From Rhizobium leguminosarum bv. trifolii WSM1325 (lineage in GTDB: Bacteria > Pseudomonadota > Alphaproteobacteria > Rhizobiales > Rhizobiaceae), in assembly GCA_000023185.1 (NCBI GenBank), contig CP001622.1:620001-684000 (forward strand): a DNA stretch of 64,000 bases, in the 5' to 3' direction. A program made the translations under genes and the position numbers. Under the pieces are notes generated by a model that did no database searches, had not been told where the DNA came from, and was given only the letters and a program-made list of their open reading frames with translations. Below, piece by piece: positions 19,563 through 27,639 of the stretch (positions within the stretch are counted from its first letter, which is position 1; every line of letters starts with the position of its first letter).

Positions 19563-21479
19563 TTATCCAGCAACCCCAACCGCAACCCCACGCCCCAGCG
19601 CCTTGAACACCGTCGAAACGATGCCGGCGCGATCCAGCCCCGCGTGGGCGTTCATGGCTTCGGGCTTGGCCTGTTCCATCCAGATATCGGGCATCACGAG
19701 CGAGCGCAGCTTCAACCCGTTGTCGAGCAGGCCTTCGGTGGCGAGGAAGTGCATCACGTGGCTGCCGAAGCCGCCGATCGAGCCTTCCTCGACGGTGATC
19801 ACGATCTCATGGTGGCGGGCAAGCTGGCGGATCAGGTCGTGGTCGAGCGGCTTGGCGAAGCGCGCATCGGCGACCGTCGTCGACAGCCCGGCGGCATCGA
19901 GATCCTCGGCGGCGAGCAGACAATCGGCAAGACGTGTGCCGAAGGAGAGCAGCGCCACCTTGGTGCCTTCCTTGACGATGCGGCCCTTGCCGATCTGCAG
20001 GATTTCGCCGCGCACCGGCATGTCGACGCCGACGCCTTCGCCGCGGGGATAGCGGAACGAGATCGGCCCGGCATCATAGGCGACAGCCGTGCGCACCATA
20101 TGCTTGAGTTCGGCCTCGTCGGCCGCCGCCATCACCACGAAGCCGGGCAGGGTGGTGAGGAAAGCGGTGTCGAAGGAGCCGGCATGGGTCGGCCCGTCGG
20201 CGCCGACGAAGCCGGCACGGTCGATCGGGAAACGCACCGGCAGTCCCTGGATCGCCACGTCGTGCACGACCTGGTCGTAGGCGCGCTGCAGGAAGGTGGA
20301 ATAGAGGGCGGCGAACGGCTTGTAGCCTTCCGCTGCCAGGCCGGCGGCGAAGGTCACGGCATGCTGTTCGGCAATGCCGACGTCGAAACAGCGTGACGGA
20401 TAGGCCTCGGCGAGCTTGTCGAGGCCGGTGCCGTTTGGCATGGCGGCGGTGATGCCGACGATCTTGTCGTCGAGGGCGGCTTCCTGCACCAGCGCTTCGG
20501 CAAAGACGCTGGTATAGCTCGGCGCATTCGGCTTCACCCTTGCCTGGGCGCCGGTGATGACGTCGAACTTGTTGACGCCGTGATATTTATCGGCCGCGGC
20601 TTCCGCCGGCGGATAGCCCTTGCCCTTCTGGGTGACGACATGGATCAGCACCGGCCCGCGCCCATTGTCGCGCACATTGCGCAACACGGGCAGCAGGTGG
20701 TCGAAGGAATGCCCGTCGATCGGCCCGATATGATAGAAGCCCATCTCCTCGAACATCGTGCCGCCGGTGACGTAGCCGCGCGCATGCTCGACGGCGCGGG
20801 TGATCGCCCGGTCGATATTCTTGCCGAGATAGGCCGTCAGCTTCTTGCCGAAGTCACGGAAGCCCATATAGGTGCGTCCCGAGGCAAGGCGCGCGAGATA
20901 GGCGCTCATCGCGCCCGTCGGCGGTGCGATCGACATGTCGTTGTCGTTGAGGATGACGATCAGGCGCGCATCGAGTGCGCCGGCATTGTTCAGCGCCTCA
21001 TAGGCCATGCCGGCCGACATCGCCCCGTCGCCGATGACGGCGATGACGCGGCGGTCTGATTTGTCGAGGTCGGCGGCAATCGCCATGCCGAGGCCGGCCG
21101 AGATCGAGGTCGAGGAATGCGCCGCGCCGAAGGGATCATATTCGCTTTCCGCCCGGCGGGTGAAGCCGGACAGCCCGTCTTCCTGGCGCAGCGTCCGGAT
21201 GCGGTCACGCCGGCCGGTGAGAATCTTGTGCGGATAACATTGATGGCCGACATCGAAGATCAGCCGATCATCAGGCGTGTCGAAGACGCTGTGGATGGCG
21301 ATCGTCAATTCGACGACGCCGAGACCGGCGCCCAGATGGCCGCCGGTGCGCGACACCGCATCGATCATTTCGTCCCGGACTTCGCGGGCAAGCTGCGGTA
21401 GGTCGCGATCCTCGAGCTTGCGCAGGTCGGCGGGATAGATGACCTGGTCGAGCAGGGGGGTCTTCGGCAGTTGTGTCAC
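19563..21479 (-). CDS. dxs: 1-deoxy-D-xylulose-5-phosphate synthase
   Basis: Predicted 638-residue thiamine-diphosphate enzyme that condenses pyruvate and glyceraldehyde 3-phosphate, the first step of the MEP isoprenoid pathway. Signatures are [13 protein letters not shown] near the N-terminus, the ThDP/Mg motif [18 protein letters not shown], and [10 protein letters not shown] with the catalytic Glu of the central domain; the C-terminal domain shows [14 protein letters not shown]. The length is the usual one for the family. It lies 244 bp downstream of the pirin gene on the same strand, with two cruciform repeats between, so it probably has its own promoter. Confidence 0.97.
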   Translation of the reverse strand: MTQLPKTPLLDQVIYPADLRKLEDRDLPQLAREVRDEMIDAVSRTGGHLGAGLGVVELTIAIHSVFDTPDDRLIFDVGHQCYPHKILTGRRDRIRTLRQEDGLSGFTRRAESEYDPFGAAHSSTSISAGLGMAIAADLDKSDRRVIAVIGDGAMSAGMAYEALNNAGALDARLIVILNDNDMSIAPPTGAMSAYLARLASGRTYMGFRDFGKKLTAYLGKNIDRAITRAVEHARGYVTGGTMFEEMGFYHIGPIDGHSFDHLLPVLRNVRDNGRGPVLIHVVTQKGKGYPPAEAAADKYHGVNKFDVITGAQARVKPNAPSYTSVFAEALVQEAALDDKIVGITAAMPNGTGLDKLAEAYPSRCFDVGIAEQHAVTFAAGLAAEGYKPFAALYSTFLQRAYDQVVHDVAIQGLPVRFPIDRAGFVGADGPTHAGSFDTAFLTTLPGFVVMAAADEAELKHMVRTAVAYDAGPISFRYPRGEGVGVDMPVRGEILQIGKGRIVKEGTKVALLSFGTRLADCLLAAEDLDAAGLSTTVADARFAKPLDHDLIRQLARHHEIVITVEEGSIGGFGSHVMHFLATEGLLDNGLKLRSLVMPDIWMEQAKPEAMNAHAGLDRAGIVSTVFKALGRGVAVGVAG

Positions 21480-21573
21480 GGGCGGGCGCTCTTTCTTGCT
21501 TTTCCTTGTTCCGCTTTATTCGATTAGATTGCGGCAAAACAAGTGCATTTCAGGAACCGAAGGTTTTCACCTT

Positions 21574-21670
21574 AGAGCATGATGCCGAAAAGTGTGAGCG
21601 GTTTTCGGGCAACATCATGCTCCCACTGTTAAAGCATGGTGCCGAAAAGTGTGAGCGGTTTTCGGCGGAG
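21574..21670. repeat. Tandem cruciform repeats, family A (one full, one partial copy)
   Basis: The full copy at 21574-21623 has outer arms GAGCATGATG and CATCATGCTC and an inner stem CCGAAAA / TTTTCGG. A second, partial copy begins near 21634 (GCATGGTGCCGAAAAGTGTG) and lacks its right outer arm. It lies just upstream of dxs. The architecture is the same as the copy at 8326. Confidence 0.75.
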
Positions 21671-21723
21671 ATCCAGCTCTATTTCTCGATCCGATCCGGA
21701 GGATTCGGATCATCGGGATCCAT

Positions 21724-22647
21724 TTAGCCTTCCGGCAAAGGCACGAATTCCTCTTCATCACCCGGAACGATATCGAAGCGGCCGGTGCGCCATTCCTCCT
21801 TGGCCTGTTCGATCCGCTCCTTCGAGGAGGAGACGAAATTCCACCAGATATAACGTTTCGAATTGAGCGCCGCCCCTCCGAAGAGCATCAGGTGGCAGCC
21901 ATCGCGGCCGGCCTCCAGCGTGATCGCATCGCCCGGCCGGAAGACCAGCAGCTGGTCGGCGGCGAAGCGGTCGCCTGATATGACGACCTCGCCCGACAGC
22001 ACATAGACGGCGCGCTCTTCATGCGCAGCGCCGAAGGGAAATTTGGCGCCGGCCTGCAGGTCGAGATCGACATAGAGCGTGTCGGAGAAAACGCCGACCG
22101 GCGATGTCATGCCTTCAAACGAACCGATGACCACACGCCCGCGCACGCCGCTCGTCTCGATCAGCGGCATGGCGGATTTTTCCGTATGGGCGAAGGCGGG
22201 ATCGATCTCCTCCTTGTCATCGGGCAGCGCCAGCCAGGTCTGCAGCCCCGACATCAGCAGCGGATGGCCACGCAGATTGTCGGGCGTGCGCTCGGAATGC
22301 ACGATGCCGCGGCCGGCCGTCATCAGGTTGATATCGCCGGGACGGATGACCTTTTCGGTGCCGAGGCTGTCGCGATGGCGGATCTCGCCGTCGAACAGAT
22401 AGGTGACCGTCGACAGCCCGATATGCGGATGCGGCTTGACGTCGAGCGCCTCGTCCGGCTTCAGGATCGCCGGGCCCATCCGGTCGAAGAAGATGAACGG
22501 CCCGACGAGCCGCCGCTGCCGGCTCGGCAGCGCGCGGCGTACCTGGAAACCGCCGATATCGCTGGTGCGCGGGATGATCAGGTTCTCGATCGCATCGCAG
22601 GCGAAGGCATCGCCGGGCAGGGGGTCTTTACCGGGAAAGAAGGACAT
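21724..22647 (-). CDS. Pirin family protein
   Basis: Predicted 307-residue bicupin. The N-terminal cupin has the pirin metal-site pattern HPHIGLSTVTYLFDGEIRHRDS and a third His in GRGIVHSE; the C-terminal half is the Pirin_C domain. Some bacterial pirins have quercetin dioxygenase activity and others bind pyruvate dehydrogenase, so the role is uncertain. It follows the SDR gene by 136 bp, a gap that holds family B repeats, and precedes dxs on the same strand. Confidence 0.87.
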   Translation of the reverse strand: MSFFPGKDPLPGDAFACDAIENLIIPRTSDIGGFQVRRALPSRQRRLVGPFIFFDRMGPAILKPDEALDVKPHPHIGLSTVTYLFDGEIRHRDSLGTEKVIRPGDINLMTAGRGIVHSERTPDNLRGHPLLMSGLQTWLALPDDKEEIDPAFAHTEKSAMPLIETSGVRGRVVIGSFEGMTSPVGVFSDTLYVDLDLQAGAKFPFGAAHEERAVYVLSGEVVISGDRFAADQLLVFRPGDAITLEAGRDGCHLMLFGGAALNSKRYIWWNFVSSSKERIEQAKEEWRTGRFDIVPGDEEEFVPLPEG

Positions 22648-22702
22648 TGGAATCTCCGATCGCTACAGTGCCGAGCGTCATCGCCCACAGATAGCGCCTG
22701 GA

Positions 22703-22776
22703 GCGCCGCGCGTCCAATCGGACGCGCCAAGACGCTCCGGCATCTGAAAGCGCGCCGCGCGTCCAATCGGACGCGC
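22703..22776. repeat. Two tandem short copies of family B hairpin
   Basis: GCGCGTCCAATCGGACGCGC occurs twice (about 22708-22727 and 22757-22776), each a perfect 8-bp stem with a 4-base loop. Together they lie between the SDR stop and the pirin start. Confidence 0.7.
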
Positions 22777-22783
22777 GTTGGGC

Positions 22784-23551
22784 TCAGATCGCGGTAAAAC
22801 CATTGTCGACGAAGAGATGGGCGCCATTGACGAAGCTCGATTCGTCGCTGGCGAGGTAAAGCGCGGCCCGCGCCACGTCTTCCGGTTCGCCGATCCGCCC
22901 CTGCTGGGCGGCAATGGCGGCATCCGAAACGTCGACGCCGAGCGCCTGCAGGTCGGCCACCTCGCGCAGGCCATGCGGCGTGCGGATGAAGCCGGGGCAG
23001 ACGGCGTTGCAGCGAATGTTGCGATCGCGGAATTCCACCGCGATGGCGCGGGCAAACATATGCACCGCCCCCTTGGTCGTGTCGTAAAGCACTTCCATCG
23101 GCGTAGCGGCGACCGCCGAGATCGACGAGGTGCAGACGATCGACCCGCCGCCGCTGGCAATCATCTTTGGAAGCACCGCCTTGGTCATCAGGAACATCGA
23201 GCGCACGTTGACGGCATGCAGCCAGTCCCATTCCTCGACGGTGGTTTCCAGGAAGGGTTTGATGACGATCGTGCCGGCGTGATTGAAGAGCACGGTGACT
23301 GCGCCGTAACGGGCCTCGACACCAGCGACGGCGGCCTTGACGGCGGCTTCGTCCGAGACATCGGCCGTCCAGCAATCGGCCTCGCCGCCGGCATCACGGA
23401 TCTGCTTCACGGTCTCTGCGGCTGCATCGCCATTGCGGTCGATGATCGCAACACGCGCGCCTTCCGCCGCAAAAAGCTTCGAGGCGGCGCCGCCCATGCC
23501 GGTCGCGCCGCCCGAGATAATGGCGACCTTGCCCTTCAGTCTGTCCGTCAT
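22784..23551 (-). CDS. Short-chain dehydrogenase/reductase
   Basis: Predicted 255-residue classical SDR. The NAD(P) motif is GGATGMGGAAS (glycine-rich TGxxxGxG variant), followed by FNHAG, SSISA with the catalytic Ser, and YDTTK with the catalytic Tyr and Lys. IDRNG after the second strand has an Asp that favours NAD(H). The C-terminal pattern (DEARF/ESSFVNGAHLFVDNGFTAI) resembles sugar or 3-hydroxyacyl dehydrogenases, but the substrate cannot be assigned. It lies between pirin and xseB on the same strand, with 86 bp to xseB. Confidence 0.85.
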   Translation of the reverse strand: MTDRLKGKVAIISGGATGMGGAASKLFAAEGARVAIIDRNGDAAAETVKQIRDAGGEADCWTADVSDEAAVKAAVAGVEARYGAVTVLFNHAGTIVIKPFLETTVEEWDWLHAVNVRSMFLMTKAVLPKMIASGGGSIVCTSSISAVAATPMEVLYDTTKGAVHMFARAIAVEFRDRNIRCNAVCPGFIRTPHGLREVADLQALGVDVSDAAIAAQQGRIGEPEDVARAALYLASDESSFVNGAHLFVDNGFTAI

Positions 23552-23637
23552 TTTTCCGTCCCCTCATCGTTTTGCAAGGGGATCATAGATCGGCCGGAAG
23601 CCGATAGCCAAGCGTCTTCGAAACGGAGTTTGCTGTC

Positions 23638-23895
23638 TCAGGCGCCGTCCAGCGGCTCGACGCCCTGCGGCTTGCCGGCGCGGTCGAGCCGGATCTTCTC
23701 GATGCGGTTTTCGGCGGCCGAAAGCAGCGTTTCGCAATGTTTCTTCAGCGCTTCACCGCGCTCATAGATCTCGATCGATTCATCCAGCGCCACATCGCCG
23801 CGTTCCAGCCGGGCGACGATGCTTTCGAGTTCGGCGACCGCCTTTTCGAAGGAAAGGCCGGACACCTCCGGCTTGGCGCTGTCAGTCATTCTCAA
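23638..23895 (-). CDS. xseB: Exodeoxyribonuclease VII small subunit
   Basis: Predicted 85-residue XseB. The family pattern [36 protein letters not shown] fills the protein, which is mostly helical. It partners with XseA (not in the window) to degrade single-stranded DNA. Its ATG overlaps the stop of the deacetylase gene by 4 bp (ATGA), so the two are translationally coupled; xseB next to dxs-tlyA is a common arrangement in proteobacteria. Confidence 0.93.
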   Translation of the reverse strand: MRMTDSAKPEVSGLSFEKAVAELESIVARLERGDVALDESIEIYERGEALKKHCETLLSAAENRIEKIRLDRAGKPQGVEPLDGA

Positions 23896-24827
23896 CCCTT
23901 CATCATTCTCAGAATATGCATGCCCGCCGATTCGGCGAGTCCCTCGAGATCATAACCGCCTTCGAGCAGGCTGACGACCCGGTTCTTCGCGTATCGGTCT
24001 GCGAGTTCCAGCACGCGCCCGGTCGCCCAGTCGAAATCCTCGCCGGTCAGATTGATCTGCGCCAGCGGATCGCGGTGATGCGCGTCGAAGCCGGCGGAGA
24101 TGATGATGAGATCCGGCCGGAAATCGTCAAGGGCAGGCAGGACGCGCGATTTGAATGCCTCGCGAAAGTGATCGCTGCCGACATTCGGCGACAGCGGCGC
24201 ATTGACGATGGTGTTGTGCTTGCCCTTTTCATCCTTGGCGCCGGTGCCGGGATAGAGCGGCATCTGATGCGTCGAGCAGAACAGCACGGAAGGATCGTCC
24301 CAGAAGATATCCTGCGTGCCGTTGCCGTGGTGCACGTCCCAGTCGACGATGGCGATGCGCTCGGCGCCATGCGTTTTCTGCGCATGCCGGGCGGCGATCG
24401 CCGCATTGTTGAAGAAGCAGAAGCCCATCGCCGTCATCTTCTCGGCATGGTGCCCCGGCGGGCGAGCGGCGACGAAGACATTGTCGGCCCGGCCGGTAAA
24501 GACGTCGTCGACCGCCGCCATCGCCCCGCCAATGCCGGTCAGCGCCGCCTGCAGGCTCTTGCTGCTGGCATAGGTATCGGCTTCGATCTGGTTGATCTCA
24601 CCCTCTTCCTCGGGGATCTCCCGCATGACGGCGATCAGATGTTCTTCGGGATGGGCAAGCAACACCGCATCCTCATTCGCCTGCGGCGCCTGGCGGCGCT
24701 CCAGCCGCTCGAAATTCGGATGTTCCAGCGCGACGTTGATGGCGCGGATCCTGTCCGATCGCTCCGGATGGCCGGCGGGCGTGACATGTTCCAGGAAGAT
24801 CGGGTGTTCATAAAGACGGGTGCTCAT
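23892..24827 (-). CDS. Histone deacetylase family protein (acetylpolyamine amidohydrolase-like)
   Basis: Predicted 311-residue zinc amidohydrolase of the class II HDAC-like branch. The metal and active-site motifs are visible in order: [25 protein letters not shown] split over two segments, [27 protein letters not shown] and [13 protein letters not shown]. Bacterial relatives deacetylate polyamines, acetoin-related compounds or proteins; the substrate is unknown here. It starts the minus-strand unit HDAC-xseB. A decayed family B repeat lies upstream. Confidence 0.92.
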   Translation of the reverse strand: MSTRLYEHPIFLEHVTPAGHPERSDRIRAINVALEHPNFERLERRQAPQANEDAVLLAHPEEHLIAVMREIPEEEGEINQIEADTYASSKSLQAALTGIGGAMAAVDDVFTGRADNVFVAARPPGHHAEKMTAMGFCFFNNAAIAARHAQKTHGAERIAIVDWDVHHGNGTQDIFWDDPSVLFCSTHQMPLYPGTGAKDEKGKHNTIVNAPLSPNVGSDHFREAFKSRVLPALDDFRPDLIIISAGFDAHHRDPLAQINLTGEDFDWATGRVLELADRYAKNRVVSLLEGGYDLEGLAESAGMHILRMMKG

Positions 24828-24990
24828 GAAGACACTCTATCGGTCGCTTATGTCATGTGCCACAGCAGATGGGGCATCGCCTGACGATTTCAACAAGCGC
24901 TCTTGCCGCGCCCTCCGACCGTTGACCTATCACAACTGTCTCATTTGCGCCGTTTCCGTCGAGCCGGTCCCTTGCAATGGCACCGCATCC

Positions 24991-25080
24991 TTTCAGGCGC
25001 GTGGAGGACACTGTAACACTTTGAACTATTGCGTAATTTTATCCTTAAGCAGGTTCCGGTATAAGCAATTATGAAGTAGT
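24991..25080. repeat. Family B repeat, degenerate copy
   Basis: The sequence recalls the full copy at 4917 (GGCGCGTGGAGGACACTGTAACACTTTGAA, then GCGTAATTTTATCCTTAA, then a reversed arm), but the arms no longer match well. It lies between the divergent HDAC and thioesterase genes. Runs here are given in pieces of up to 20 bases of interest: ACTGTAACACTTTGAA is the best-conserved part. Confidence 0.5.
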
Positions 25081-25114
25081 GTTGCGATGGGAACTCTGTA
25101 AGGCAGATCTGTTG

Positions 25115-25516
25115 ATGAGTCAGTCGAAACGTCCTGATGTGGCGGAAATACGCGTGCCGTTTCGCGATGTCGATATGACCGGCCGGATGTTTCTGGCATC
25201 CTATATTTCCTATGCCGAGTCCGTGCTTGCGAGCTTCTGGTCCTCACGGCCCGATGTCGATGACGAACCCGTCTATAGTCCCAGCAAGGTTTCCTGCTTT
25301 CTCCACCGTCCGCTCCACTACGACGAGCCGGCAACCTTCACCGCCACCATCGACAAGATCGGCATGCATTCCATCGGCTTCCTCGTTTCGATCGACACCG
25401 GGGAGGAGCGTGCCGCCGAGGTCGAGATCATCTGGCAGGCCCGCACCCGCGAGGACCAGTCGCCGGCCTCGCTGCCGGAGGAAACGCGCGACTGGCTTTA
25501 TCGGTTTTTGGATTAG
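25115..25516 (+). CDS. Acyl-CoA thioesterase, 4HBT hotdog fold
   Basis: Predicted 133-residue hotdog-fold thioesterase. The N-terminal FRDVDMTGRMFLASYISYAES matches the 4HBT active-site helix, with Asp in the DxD-like position as catalytic residue. Length and layout match YbgC/FcbC-like proteins that hydrolyse short acyl-CoAs. The ATG at 25115 has only a weak AAGG upstream; an in-frame ATG at 25079 is alternative. It stands alone, divergent from HDAC. The minus-strand remnant gene is convergent with it. Confidence 0.8.
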   Translation: MSQSKRPDVAEIRVPFRDVDMTGRMFLASYISYAESVLASFWSSRPDVDDEPVYSPSKVSCFLHRPLHYDEPATFTATIDKIGMHSIGFLVSIDTGEERAAEVEIIWQARTREDQSPASLPEETRDWLYRFLD

Positions 25517-25553
25517 GGCCAAAGCAGAGCTGCTCGATCAACCAGAATTGCCA

Positions 25554-26218
25554 TTACGTGCTCTTGCCCCGGAGCAGTGGCTCGCTGAGTATATTGATCT
25601 CGACGCTTGGATAAACACGCTCTTCCAGCAATTTAAGGGATCCGACCTTCAATCCCGTGGGCAATAGGCCTGCGTCGAAGTTGACTGCCGGTAGCCTGTC
25701 TTCTGCAGAAAATCTGAACAGTGTTATGTGCGCTATGGCGGGGTTGGACGCCACTGTTCGAAGCAGATGGCATGTGAGATGGCCGAACGAAGCCTGCGCA
25801 ATTCCGGCGGCTCCTCTGCCTTTACGAAGATAGCGGCTTCCGAAGCAGCCACCTCATGAAAATGGAGCTCAAATGGCGGGGTTTCTTCGACTAGTCTATC
25901 CGCGACCTCCTTCCATCTTCCTCCATTCAGCCTCCAGACCTGGTCGTTTGGAATACTGAGTTGGGTCGCTGCGCTGACCAAAGTGACGACGGTCATGTGC
26001 AGGCTTGTAGACGGGACGCGTAAAAGCGGCGCTGTGCTGTCTCGTTCGATACTGCCCTGCAAGCCGCAGAGCTTTGACAGTGCCTCGCGATCGGGAAAAA
26101 ACTGCAGGTGAAACGCACAGCACCGCTTAAACCACAGTGTGTCGACCTTTGTGCGGATCACAGCAGCAGGCCCTCCACCTAGCACGGGCACGCCGCCCCG
26201 AGAGCGTGCAATTCCCAT
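25554..26218 (-). pseudogene. 2H phosphoesterase / 2'-5' RNA ligase-like gene with a frameshift
   Basis: Two overlapping minus-strand reading frames together make one 2H-type protein. The upstream frame (25733-26218, 161 codons) holds the first H-x-T motif (LHMTVV) and ends soon after SAISHAICFEQ. The downstream frame (25554-25754, from GTG) continues with NPAIAHITLFRF, the second H-x-T motif in the position expected of the family. A single-base slip near 25733-25760 would join them at about 215 residues, the usual length. Either the gene is broken in this strain or there is a sequencing error. Family members cleave 2',3'-cyclic or 2'-5' phosphodiesters. Confidence 0.65.
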
Positions 26219-26308
26219 GTCTTGCTATCACATCGCGAAATCGGTCGCCAATGATGGCAGGAGCTTGCCAGGCGTTCGCATGGTGATGAAGGTCTTGGAA
26301 CGCTCTAG

Positions 26309-26662
26309 TTGTCCCGCCGTCCTCATCACGGGCCTCTATTCTTCAACGGCAAGGGTTACGTCAGTACGCGCTTTATAAGCGCAATCGCACCGCTAGGTGA
26401 CGGTTCTCCCATCTATGCGGGTGCCAAGCCGGGGGGCGGAAAGGTACTCGCAGTGCTGCACTCAGAGCCTGGTCCAGGAGTTCGTGCCGTTCATGTCGTT
26501 CCGAATGAAGACATCGTGGTAGCGGTGATCGCGCCGAAGCGCACCGGTCTTATAGGATGGAAGGGCTGGATCAGATTTACGGTTGTGACCGAACGCTTTC
26601 CGGACGGAAACGAGGTCTCTCGGACGTTTCCAGCCTTCCTCGAGAAAGTCGACAGCAAGTAA
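26309..26662 (+). CDS. Hypothetical protein, 117 residues, weakly supported
   Basis: An open frame with a TTG start, no clear ribosome site and no recognised domain. The translation looks protein-like (alternating hydrophobic strands, Gly-rich turns, e.g. PIYAGAKPGGGKVLAVLHSE) and the frame avoids stops over its whole length. It lies between the broken 2H gene and matR in an accessory-looking patch. It may be real, a remnant or chance. Confidence 0.35.
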   Translation: MSRRPHHGPLFFNGKGYVSTRFISAIAPLGDGSPIYAGAKPGGGKVLAVLHSEPGPGVRAVHVVPNEDIVVAVIAPKRTGLIGWKGWIRFTVVTERFPDGNEVSRTFPAFLEKVDSK

Positions 26663-26811
26663 GCCGATTCTGGAGTTGCTCCCGGTCTGATCTCCGGAGC
26701 GACTGGATGAGCCAGAATCCGCGCAAAGCTAAATAAGGGATCGTGCAGCGGTCTTAATTCTCCGTCACTGACAGCAAATCAACGCGATCCTGCTTATGTC
26801 ACGCGGTCCAA

Positions 26812-27480
26812 TCATCTGACCGCCATGCTTGCGACCAGGTCACTGAATCTCTCTCCCTGAATGCCGACATGGGTCCGCAGCAAACGGCGGGCTTCATCTC
26901 CGTCTCCGGCAAAGATCGCATCGACGATGGCGCAATGTTCTGAGAAGGATGTCGACAGGCGGTTGCGCACGCGCAGCTGGAGGCGGCGATAAGGCCGCAG
27001 GCGGCGGTGCAATTGCACACATTGCTCCTCAAGGAAATCGCTTCGGCCGGCTGCATAGATGGCCTTATGGAATTCCTCATTGTCGTAATAATAAGCATCG
27101 CTGTCACCGGCAGAGGCTGATTGCTCGCAGCGGCCGTGGGTGGCCGTAATCGCTTCCCGGGAGACCTTGTCCAGCCGTCGTGCGGCGAGCGACCCGGCCA
27201 GGCCCTCCAATTCGGCCATCACCTCGAACATCTCATAGACGCGGTGCGGCCCCGGATCGATGACGATTGCGCCTCTGCGCGGTCGAATTTCGATGAGGCC
27301 GATCGCATCGAGCTGCATCAGCGCCTCGCGCACGGGTGTGCGGGAAACGCCGAAACGCGTCGCAAGCACCATTTCGTCGAGCCGCTCACCGGGGGAGAAC
27401 TCGTTGGAAAGAATTGAATTTTCAATCTCATCGCGAAGCCATCGGCCGACATTCTCGGACATTCGTTTCAATTCCCTCAT
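26812..27480 (-). CDS. matR: GntR/FadR-family regulator of malonate metabolism
   Basis: Predicted 222-residue regulator. An N-terminal winged HTH (FSPGERLDEMVLATRFGVSR, then TPVREALMQL) is followed by an all-helical FCD effector domain with the metal-type residues HRVYEMFEVMAELEG, EEFHKAIYAA and SEHCAIVDAI. It is divergent from matABC, the arrangement reported for MatR of R. leguminosarum bv. trifolii. In that system MatR binds the TCTTGTA/TACACGA site and responds to malonate. The ATG at 27480 is chosen; one at 27462 with GAGGG upstream is also possible. Confidence 0.9.
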   Translation of the reverse strand: MRELKRMSENVGRWLRDEIENSILSNEFSPGERLDEMVLATRFGVSRTPVREALMQLDAIGLIEIRPRRGAIVIDPGPHRVYEMFEVMAELEGLAGSLAARRLDKVSREAITATHGRCEQSASAGDSDAYYYDNEEFHKAIYAAGRSDFLEEQCVQLHRRLRPYRRLQLRVRNRLSTSFSEHCAIVDAIFAGDGDEARRLLRTHVGIQGERFSDLVASMAVR

Positions 27481-27493
27481 ACATAAAAGCACT

Positions 27494-27507
27494 TCTTGTA
27501 TACACGA
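27494..27507. promoter_or_regulatory. MatR operator (TCTTGTATACACGA)
   Basis: TCTTGTATACACGA lies in the matR-matA divergent region. As I recall, it is identical to the MatR footprint core described in R. leguminosarum bv. trifolii. It overlaps the 5' part of matR and lies about 133 bp before matA. Confidence 0.75.
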
Positions 27508-27515
27508 TCATTGAT

Positions 27516-27527
27516 TTCGTGTACGAA
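27516..27527. promoter_or_regulatory. Second MatR-like half-palindrome
   Basis: TTCGTGTACGAA contains CGTGTA, the reverse complement of TACACG in the first MatR site. Its centre is 21 bp from that of the first site, two helical turns, so the two may bind cooperatively. Inference only. Confidence 0.45.
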
Positions 27528-27639
27528 GAGTGGCATTCTACATACTACCGGTGAAACCCGACGATGGGAAGCAGCCGTCAAAAACGGTCCGCACCCAGCC
27601 GGCCCAACAGAAAATACCAGCAGAAGAGAGGAGAATGGC

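Noticed and set aside
19401..20396. 331-codon plus-strand open frame over dxs
   Set aside because: Begins inside a RIME-like repeat and is antisense to dxs; His/Gly/Asp-rich without domain.
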